Shown one piece after another: positions 6,447 through 12,142 of a stretch of DNA of 12,142 nucleotides. The stretch lies in contig DASUMQ010000339.1 of the NCBI GenBank assembly GCA_036277615.1, positions 1-12,142 of the forward strand, written 5' to 3'. The notes under the pieces were generated by a model. The model did not search any database. It saw nothing but the letters and a program-made list of their open reading frames with translations, and was not told the DNA's origin. Origin of the DNA: RPQJ01 sp036277615. GTDB taxonomy: Bacteria > Pseudomonadota > Gammaproteobacteria > Steroidobacterales > Steroidobacteraceae. Positions within the stretch are counted from its first letter, which is position 1. Each line of letters opens with the position of its first letter. The translations under genes and the position numbers were made by a program.

Positions 6447-8861
6447 ATGCGGAACCATGTGCAGGTGGCGGTGATCGGCGGCGGCGTCGTGGGCGCGAGC
6501 GTGCTGTATCACCTGACCAAGGCCGGCTGGACCGACGTGCTGCTGCTCGAGCGGGCGGAGCTGACCTCCGGGTCGACCTGGCATGCGGCCGGCGGCATGC
6601 ACACCGTCAACGGCGACCCGAACGTCGCCAAGCTGCAGCAGTACACCATCAACCTGTACGAGGAGATCGAGCGGATCTCCGGGGTGAGCTGCGGCGTGCA
6701 CCTGACGGGCGAGCTGATGCTGGCCGGCACGCCCGAACGCGTCGACTGGCTGCGCATGGCCGTCGCGCGCGGCCGTTACCTCGGCATGGAACTGCAGCCG
6801 ATGTCGGCCGCCGAGGCGAAGAGGATGTTCCCCATGCTCGAGGAGAAACACTTCCTCGGGGCGGTTTACGACCCGGCCGGCGGCCATGTCGATCCCTATG
6901 GCGTCACGCAGGCGTACGCGAAGTCCGCGACCATCGCCGGCGCGGAGATCGTACGGCACACGCGCGTCCTGGAGACGAAGCCGCGCGCGGACGGCACCTG
7001 GGACGTCGTGACCGAGCAGGGCACCGTGCACGCCGAGCACGTCGTCAATGCCGGCGGGCTGTGGGCGCGCGAAGTCGGCCGCTTCGTCGGCCTCGAGCTG
7101 CCGGTGCTCGCCATGGAGCACCAGTACTTCATCACCGAGGACCTGCCGGAGCTGCGCGGGCAACCCGAAGTCGTCGGCGTGATCGACTTCGAGGCCGAGG
7201 TCTACATGCGCCAGGAACGGCAGGGCATCCTGCTCGGCACCTACGAGCGCGCCGGCGTGCCCTGGTCGCCGCACACGACGCCCTGGGACTTCGGGCAGGA
7301 CCTGCTGCCGAACGATCTCGAACGCATCGCGCCCAGTGTCAGCGTCGCGTTCGAGCACTACCCGCGGCTCGAGAGCGCAGGCATCCGCAAGGTCGTCAAC
7401 GGACCGTTCACGTTCGCGCCGGACGGCAACCCGCTGATCGGCCCGGTGCGAGGGCTGCGCAACTACTGGGTCGCGTGCGGCGTCATGGCGGGCTTCAGCC
7501 AGGGCGGTGGCGTCGGCCTGTCGCTCGCGCACTGGATGGTCGACGGCGACCCGGGCGCCGACATCTGGGCCATGGACGTCGCGCGCTACGGCGATTGGGC
7601 CAACCGTTCGTACACCAACGCGAAGGTGCGTGAGAACTACTCGCGACGCTTTCGCATCCGCTTTCCGAACGAGGAACTCGAAGCGGCGCGGCCACTGCGC
7701 ACGACGCCGATCTACGAGAAGCTGCAAGCGGAAAACGCGGTGTTCGGCGATTACTGCTCGCTCGAGCATTCACTCTGGTTTGCGCCCCGGGGCACGCCCG
7801 CGCACGAGAACGCGACGTTCCGCCGCTCGAACGCGCATCCGCACGTCGGCGAGGAGTGTCGCGCCGTCCGTGAAGCCTGTGGCCTGATCGAGATCTCGAA
7901 CTACGGCAAGTTCGAGGTGACGGGCCCGGGAGCCGCCGAATGGCTCGCCCGAATCATGGCGTGCAGGGTGCCGGCCGTCGGTCGCATTGCACTGTCGCCG
8001 ATGCTGAATGAACGAGGCCGGCTGATCGGGGACTTCACGCTCTGTCGCCTCGGCGAGGAACACTTTTTCGTCGTCGGTACGTACGCGGCCGAGGTGTACT
8101 ACCTGCGCTGGTTCGAGCGGCACCTGCCGCAGGACGGCAGCGTGCGCGTGCGTCCCTGCGCTATGGAGTGGCTGGGGCTCTCGATCGCCGGCCCCGAAGC
8201 CCGCAACGTATTGCGGAAGCTTGTCGACGTGGACCTCTCGACCGCGGCGTTCCCGTTCCTGTCGTTCGCGCAGATCGACGTCGGCATGGTGCCGGCGCGG
8301 GTCGGGCGCGTCTCGTTCACGGGCGAGTTGGGTTACGAGGTCTGGGTCACCGCGGAGTACCTGCGCACGCTGTACGACGTGTTGATCGACGCCGGAAAGG
8401 GCCACGGGTTGCGGCTTTTCGGCGGCCGCGCGCTCAACGCGTTAAGGCTCGAAAAAAGTTTCGGCAATTGGGCGCGCGAGTTCCGGCCGATCTACGGGCC
8501 GTACGAAGCGGGACTCGGTCGCTTCATCGACCTCGACAAGGGCCCGTTCGTGGGGCGCGAAGCCGCGGCGGCCGAAAAGGCGACGGGCGGCTCGCGCAAG
8601 CTGGTCACGCTGGCGGTCGATGCCGACGACGCCGACGCGATCGGCGACGAGCCGATCTGGCACGCCGACCGGGTGGTCGGCTGGGTCACCTCGGGCGGCT
8701 ACGGTCACACCGTCGGTCGATCGATCGCGCTGGGCTACGTCGACACGTCGGTGGCGAACGAAACGACCGGCTTCGCCGTAGAGGTGATGGGCGACCGGCG
8801 CGCGGCCGTGCGCAGTCCGGGGCCGTTGTTCGACCCCAGGGGCCTGCGGATGCGTGCCTGA
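6447..8861 (+). CDS. FAD-dependent dimethylglycine/sarcosine dehydrogenase-like protein with GcvT folate domain
   Basis: An 804-residue flavoprotein that should oxidise an N-methyl group of a secondary or tertiary amine and pass the one-carbon unit to tetrahydrofolate. The Rossmann FAD motif is VIGGGVVGAS (9-18). STWHAAG (43-49) carries His46, the position that binds FAD covalently in dimethylglycine dehydrogenases. The HQY (225-227) and VYMRQE (252-257) motifs match active-site His and Tyr regions of the family. The FAD half ends near 365, a short linker domain spans about 370-425, and the GcvT half runs from about 430, with FTGELGYEVW near 631 and a GcvT C-terminal barrel up to PGPLFDPRG. 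The length is normal. It follows the MttB-like gene by 65 bp without a visible terminator, so co-transcription is likely. Whether it prefers dimethylglycine, sarcosine or another N-methyl compound cannot be told from sequence alone. A close paralogue begins at 10217. Confidence 0.92.
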   Translation: MRNHVQVAVIGGGVVGASVLYHLTKAGWTDVLLLERAELTSGSTWHAAGGMHTVNGDPNVAKLQQYTINLYEEIERISGVSCGVHLTGELMLAGTPERVDWLRMAVARGRYLGMELQPMSAAEAKRMFPMLEEKHFLGAVYDPAGGHVDPYGVTQAYAKSATIAGAEIVRHTRVLETKPRADGTWDVVTEQGTVHAEHVVNAGGLWAREVGRFVGLELPVLAMEHQYFITEDLPELRGQPEVVGVIDFEAEVYMRQERQGILLGTYERAGVPWSPHTTPWDFGQDLLPNDLERIAPSVSVAFEHYPRLESAGIRKVVNGPFTFAPDGNPLIGPVRGLRNYWVACGVMAGFSQGGGVGLSLAHWMVDGDPGADIWAMDVARYGDWANRSYTNAKVRENYSRRFRIRFPNEELEAARPLRTTPIYEKLQAENAVFGDYCSLEHSLWFAPRGTPAHENATFRRSNAHPHVGEECRAVREACGLIEISNYGKFEVTGPGAAEWLARIMACRVPAVGRIALSPMLNERGRLIGDFTLCRLGEEHFFVVGTYAAEVYYLRWFERHLPQDGSVRVRPCAMEWLGLSIAGPEARNVLRKLVDVDLSTAAFPFLSFAQIDVGMVPARVGRVSFTGELGYEVWVTAEYLRTLYDVLIDAGKGHGLRLFGGRALNALRLEKSFGNWAREFRPIYGPYEAGLGRFIDLDKGPFVGREAAAAEKATGGSRKLVTLAVDADDADAIGDEPIWHADRVVGWVTSGGYGHTVGRSIALGYVDTSVANETTGFAVEVMGDRRAAVRSPGPLFDPRGLRMRA

Positions 8862-9027
8862 GCGCGAGCGGGGGTTGTGCGCGCAGCGCCGTGCGGCGTC
8901 TCCGGGCCAGATCGGGTTCGGGGAACCGTCACGAGCCATGGACGGCGAGTGCGAGGCTACAGGGACGTACTTGCGCCGTGTTCCCCGGACCCGATGTGGA
9001 CCCGGGGGCGCCGCGAAAACGTCCCGC
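8862..9027. other. Convergent intergenic region, no gene seen
   Basis: These 166 bp separate the dehydrogenase (plus) from the GlxA-type regulator (minus), whose 3' ends face each other. I found only weak hairpins (for example CCCCGG 8983-8988 with CCGGGG 9002-9007) with no T-run on either strand, so no intrinsic terminator is called. Confidence 0.6.
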
Positions 9028-10029
9028 TTATGCGGCCGAGTGCCTCCGAGGCTGCCGCTCCGCGGTCGGCGGCCGTCCGTAGTGCGCGCGATAGCACTTC
9101 GAGAAATGCGGCGGCGACTTGAAGCCGCAGGCCGTGCTGATCGCCATGATCGGCATGGAGGTCTGCAGCAGTAGCTCGCGCGCACGCTTGAGCCGCAGCT
9201 CGAGGTAGTAGCGCTTGGGCACGCACATCACGTGCCGCTGGAACAGCCGCTCGATCTGCCGGCGCGAAAGCCCGGACTGGCGCGCGATGGCCTCGAGCGG
9301 CAGAGGGTTCTCGATGTTCGCCTCCATCAGCGACGCGACGGTGATCACGCTGCGGTGCACGTTGCCGACCTGCGCGCGCAGCGGCACGTACTGGCGGTCG
9401 TCGGCGTCGCGAATGCGCTCGACGATGAACTGCTCCGAGACGCGGCGCGAGACATCCGTGCCCAGCTTCTGCTCGATCAGGTTCAGCATCAGCTCGAGCG
9501 GCGCGACCCCGCCCGAGCAGGTGTAGCGGTTGCGGTCGATCGAGAAGAGGTGGTCCGAGATCAGCACGCGCGGGAACTGCTCGCGCAGCGCCGAGAGGTT
9601 CTCCCAATGGATCGTCGCGTGATGGCCGTCGAGCAGCCCGGCCTGCGCCAGTGCATAGCCGCCGGTGCAGAGCGCGCCGAGCGGCATGCGCTTGGCCGCG
9701 AGCCGGCGCAGGGTCGTGGTCAGGGCGGGTGAGACCGCCTCGCGCACGTTGACGCCGCCGCAGACGAACACCAGGTCGACGGCGCCGACGTCGGCGAGCT
9801 TGCACGTCGGCGTGAGCATCATGCCGTTGCTGGCGACGGCCGGCGTGCCGTCGAGCGTCGCAATCACCCACTCGTACGCGGCCTGGCCCGACACGCGGTT
9901 GGCCATGCGCAGCGGCTCGACTGCGTTGGCGAGCGCGATCATCGAATAGTCCGCCAGCGTCAGGAATGCGTAACGCGTGCGCGTCGTCGTCGCCCCGTTT
10001 CCGCCCGCGCGAGGTGAATCGCCCGCCAT
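9028..10029 (-). CDS. GlxA-family transcriptional regulator (DJ-1/PfpI-like domain plus AraC HTH), GbdR/CdhR-like
   Basis: A 333-residue regulator. After a 16-residue polar leader, residues 17-200 form a class-I amidotransferase/DJ-1-like domain: YSMIALANAVEPLRMANRVSG (28-48), DLVFVCGG (85-92) and the nucleophile-elbow GALCTGGYALAQAGLLDG (118-135) with Cys121. Residues 228-325 form an AraC-type double helix-turn-helix (LEAIARQSGLSRRQIERLFQ, then IMAISTACGFKSPPHFSKCY). The family includes GbdR, which activates glycine betaine and dimethylglycine catabolism in Pseudomonas, and CdhR for carnitine. The MAxAVEPLRxANR segment is typical of that branch. It is divergent from the second dehydrogenase gene and convergent with the first, so both are plausible targets. 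The ATG is supported by GGGGAAA (complement of 10034-10040) just upstream and by a -10 TATACT further up. The domain probably binds a ligand and is not catalytic; the ligand is inferred, perhaps dimethylglycine or a betaine. Confidence 0.93.
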   Translation of the reverse strand: MAGDSPRAGGNGATTTRTRYAFLTLADYSMIALANAVEPLRMANRVSGQAAYEWVIATLDGTPAVASNGMMLTPTCKLADVGAVDLVFVCGGVNVREAVSPALTTTLRRLAAKRMPLGALCTGGYALAQAGLLDGHHATIHWENLSALREQFPRVLISDHLFSIDRNRYTCSGGVAPLELMLNLIEQKLGTDVSRRVSEQFIVERIRDADDRQYVPLRAQVGNVHRSVITVASLMEANIENPLPLEAIARQSGLSRRQIERLFQRHVMCVPKRYYLELRLKRARELLLQTSMPIMAISTACGFKSPPHFSKCYRAHYGRPPTAERQPRRHSAA

Positions 10030-10067
10030 GCCGTTTCCCCGTCACCGCCAGCCGTCGACGCCTTTCG

Positions 10068-10073
10068 AGTATA
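10068..10073 (-). promoter_or_regulatory. -10 element for the GlxA-type regulator gene
   Basis: TATACT on the minus strand matches the sigma-70 -10 consensus at 5 of 6 bases. It would start transcription about 30 nt before the regulator ATG. No TTGACA-like -35 lies 16-18 bp upstream; that place is taken by one arm of the inverted repeat at 10087-10113. This suggests an activator-dependent or autoregulated promoter. Confidence 0.45.
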
Positions 10074-10086
10074 CGGGCGGCTGACG

Positions 10087-10113
10087 CGTTTGCATCTGGT
10101 CTTGTCGCAAACG
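10087..10113. repeat. Perfect inverted repeat, candidate operator in the divergent promoter region
   Basis: CGTTTGC (10087-10093) and GCAAACG (10107-10113) are perfect reverse complements, 20 bp centre to centre, which is two helical turns on one DNA face. The arm nearest the regulator ends 13 bp from its -10 box and overlaps the missing -35 position. A dimer of the adjacent GlxA-type regulator is the obvious candidate to bind here. That is inference. Confidence 0.45.
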
Positions 10114-10204
10114 GAGCGGTCACGCCGGGTGCCGTTGCTAAACTGCAGCCAAACCGACGAGCCACGACGCGCCGGAACCCGCTGTGCGCGGACGCGGGCC
10201 GGCC

Positions 10205-10210
10205 GAGGAG
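10205..10210 (+). promoter_or_regulatory. Strong Shine-Dalgarno deciding the second dehydrogenase start
   Basis: GAGGAG lies 6 nt before the ATG at 10217, the best ribosome site in the window. It fixes the start at MRSHARVVVIGGG, matching the paralogue start at 6447. Confidence 0.75.
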
Positions 10211-10216
10211 CCCCGG

Positions 10217-12142
10217 ATGAGATCGCATGCCCGAGTCGTGGTCATCGGCGGCGGCGTGGTGGGCGTCAGCACGCTCTACCACCTCGTGAAAAAAGGCTGG
10301 ACCGACGTCGCGCTGCTCGAGCGCACGGAGCTGACCGCCGGCTCGACCTGGCATGCCGCGGGGCTGCTGCCGCTCTTCAACATGAGCTACACGGTCGGCC
10401 AGCTGCACAAGTACTCGGTCGACCTCTACAAGAAGCTGCCCGCGGAGACCGGCCAGGACGTCAGTTTCCACGTCACGGGCAACCTGCGGCTTGCGACCTG
10501 TCGCGACCGCATGGACGAATACCTCAAGTACTGCGGCACGGCCAACACCATCGGCGTGCCGTTTCGCGTGATCTCGCCCGCGGAAGTCAAGGAGCTCTGG
10601 CCGCTCGTCGAGCTGGGTGACGGTCGCGACACGCCGCCGATCGTCGGCGCGCTCTACCACCCGGACGACGGTCACATCGCGCCGGCCGACCTGACGATGG
10701 CGCTGCGCAAGGCCGCGCGCACGGCCGGGGCGGAGATCTACGAGCAGACCGAGGTGACCGGTGCGACGCGCACTGCGAGCGGCGAGTGGAAGCTCGCGAC
10801 GACCCGCGGCGAGATCACGGCTGAGCACGTGGTCTGCGCGACGGGTAACTACGCACGCCAGACCGGACGCGTGTTCGGGCTCGACGTGCCGGCGATCCCG
10901 GTCGAGCACCAGTACATCGTCTATGACGCCTCGCCCGAACTGAAGCAGTACCGTGCCGCCGGCGGACGCGAGCTGGCGGTGCTGCGCGAGTCGGACAAGT
11001 CGTATTACCTGCGCGAGGAGCGCATGGGCTGGATCCTCGGCCCCTACGAAGCCGGCGCGCCGGCGCGGTTCGCCGACGGCGTGCCGGACTGGTTCGGCAA
11101 GAGCCTGTTTCCCGGCGACCTGGACCGGCTGTTGCCGCACGTGGAGGCCGCCCAGCGACGCGTGCCGGCGCTCGAGCACTGCGGCATCAAGGACATCGTC
11201 AACGGACCGATCTCGTACACACCCGACGGCGGGCCGATGGTCGGACCGGCCTGGGGTGCGCGCAACGTCTGGCTCAACGAAGGCCACAGCTTCGGCATCA
11301 CGGCAGCCGGCGGGGCGGGCTGGCAGCTGGCCGAGTGGATCGTCGAGGGCGAGCCGGGCATCGACATGCTCGCAGTGGACCCGCGACGCTTCGGTCCGTA
11401 CGCCGGCAAGCGCTACGTCGTCACGAAGAACGAGGAGACGTACCGCAACGTCTTCACCGTGCATTACCCGGACGAGGAGCGCGAGGACGCACGTCCGGTG
11501 AAAACGAGCCCGGTGTACGACAAGTTGAAACGCATGGGCGCGGTGTTCGGCCAGCGCTACGGCTGGGAGCGCGCCAACTGGTTCGCGCCGGACGGCGTCG
11601 AACGCAAGGACGCCTGGAGTTTCCGTCGCACGAACTATTTCGAGCACGTCAGCAACGAGTGCCGGCGGCTGCGCGAGAAGGTCGGCGTGATCGACCTGAC
11701 GCCATTCACCAAGTTCGAGGTGACGGGTCCGGGCGCCGAAGTCTGGCTCGATGGCCTGGTCGCGAACAAGGTGCCGGTCAAGGTCGGCCGCATCGCGCTG
11801 TGTCACGCACTCACGCAGCGCGGCGGCATTCGCACCGAGTTCACGATCACGAAGCTCGGCGAGCAGCGGTACTACGTCGTCAGCGCCGGCGCGGCCGAGC
11901 GCTACGACAGCGACTTCCTGCACAAGCGCCTGCCGACCGACGGTTCGGTGCACCTGCGCAACGTTACGGGCGCGCGCGGCTGCTTCGTGCTCGCGGGTCC
12001 ACGCTCGCGCGACGTGCTGGCGAAGCTCACCGACGCACCACTCGACAACGCCTCGTTTCCATGGCTCACGGGGCAGGTCCTGGAGGTCGGTTTCGCGACC
12101 GACGTCTACGCCCTGCGTGTCAATTTCGTCGGCGCCCTCGGC
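10217..12142 (+). CDS. Second FAD/GcvT dimethylglycine/sarcosine dehydrogenase-like protein (3' end cut by window)
   Basis: The frame is open for 642 codons to the right edge. The protein is a paralogue of the product of 6447-8861, colinear with it throughout. It has the FAD motif VIGGGVVGVS (9-18), the covalent-FAD motif STWHAAG with His46, HQY (231-233), SYYLREE (262-268) matching the active-site Tyr region, the FAD-closing GHSFGITAAGGAGWQ (356-370), then a GcvT half from about 435. The window ends at VNFVGALG, inside the GELGYE motif of GcvT, so about 160 residues are missing. Differences from the paralogue include AGLLPLF against AGGMHTV after the FAD His, DDGHIAP against GGHVDP, and Glu541 where the paralogue has an Asp in the folate-domain strand. 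The pair may act on different steps, such as dimethylglycine then sarcosine. It is divergent from the GlxA-type regulator, which probably controls it. Confidence 0.92.
   Translation, partial: MRSHARVVVIGGGVVGVSTLYHLVKKGWTDVALLERTELTAGSTWHAAGLLPLFNMSYTVGQLHKYSVDLYKKLPAETGQDVSFHVTGNLRLATCRDRMDEYLKYCGTANTIGVPFRVISPAEVKELWPLVELGDGRDTPPIVGALYHPDDGHIAPADLTMALRKAARTAGAEIYEQTEVTGATRTASGEWKLATTRGEITAEHVVCATGNYARQTGRVFGLDVPAIPVEHQYIVYDASPELKQYRAAGGRELAVLRESDKSYYLREERMGWILGPYEAGAPARFADGVPDWFGKSLFPGDLDRLLPHVEAAQRRVPALEHCGIKDIVNGPISYTPDGGPMVGPAWGARNVWLNEGHSFGITAAGGAGWQLAEWIVEGEPGIDMLAVDPRRFGPYAGKRYVVTKNEETYRNVFTVHYPDEEREDARPVKTSPVYDKLKRMGAVFGQRYGWERANWFAPDGVERKDAWSFRRTNYFEHVSNECRRLREKVGVIDLTPFTKFEVTGPGAEVWLDGLVANKVPVKVGRIALCHALTQRGGIRTEFTITKLGEQRYYVVSAGAAERYDSDFLHKRLPTDGSVHLRNVTGARGCFVLAGPRSRDVLAKLTDAPLDNASFPWLTGQVLEVGFATDVYALRVNFVGALG

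Noticed and set aside
6207..7769. A 520-codon open frame on the minus strand opposite the first dehydrogenase
   Set aside because: It is antisense to the conserved FAD domain, has no recognisable motifs, and its composition is typical of a shadow frame.
8983..9007. Hairpin between the convergent genes as a bidirectional terminator
   Set aside because: The stem is only 6 bp with a 13-nt loop, and no T-run follows on either strand.
8957..11953. A 998-codon open frame on the minus strand covering the regulator gene and the complement of the second dehydrogenase
   Set aside because: It is the antisense of a clear FAD-GcvT protein and an out-of-frame reading of the GlxA-type regulator. Its translation is Arg/Ala/His-rich without any domain, as expected from GC-rich third positions.

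Overview
The window looks like a piece of a GC-rich proteobacterial chromosome. A gammaproteobacterium is my best guess, because a SusC-unrelated TonB receptor of the IIVTAQRR type sits next to a TPR-sulfotransferase-like gene. The taxon cannot be fixed from the sequence. I see no tRNA, rRNA, CRISPR array, transposase or integrase. All genes are intact except the two cut by the window edges.

Left part (1-3529, minus strand): a 904-residue TonB-dependent outer-membrane receptor is followed, after a hairpin terminator candidate, by the first 243 residues of a TPR protein that resembles the N-terminal half of TPR-containing sulfotransferases. A 318-bp non-coding stretch (3530-3847) separates the receptor from the divergent genes to its right. 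It holds a hairpin at the receptor start codon and a LysR-type T-N11-A dyad.

Centre (3848-8861, plus strand): a LysR-type regulator overlaps, by ATGA, the start of an MttB-family methyltransferase (COG5598 type) that has no amber codon and so no pyrrolysine. After 65 bp comes a complete 804-residue flavoprotein of the dimethylglycine/sarcosine dehydrogenase type, with an FAD domain fused to a GcvT folate-binding half. These three genes look like one operon.

Right part (9028-12142): a GlxA/GbdR-like regulator (DJ-1/PfpI-like domain plus AraC helix-turn-helix) lies on the minus strand. It is divergent from a second, paralogous dimethylglycine/sarcosine dehydrogenase-like gene that runs off the window after 642 residues. 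Their shared 187-bp promoter region carries a 7-bp inverted repeat placed where the -35 element of the regulator promoter should be.

Taken together, positions 3848-12142 read as an island for breaking down methylated amines. The MttB-like enzyme would remove a methyl from a quaternary or tertiary amine such as a betaine. The two flavin/folate enzymes would oxidise the remaining N-methyl groups and pass the one-carbon units to tetrahydrofolate. Two regulators from families known to control such pathways sit alongside. The substrate assignment is inference. No corrinoid protein or corrinoid-reactivation gene is in view, so the methyl acceptor of the MttB-like protein is the main open question.
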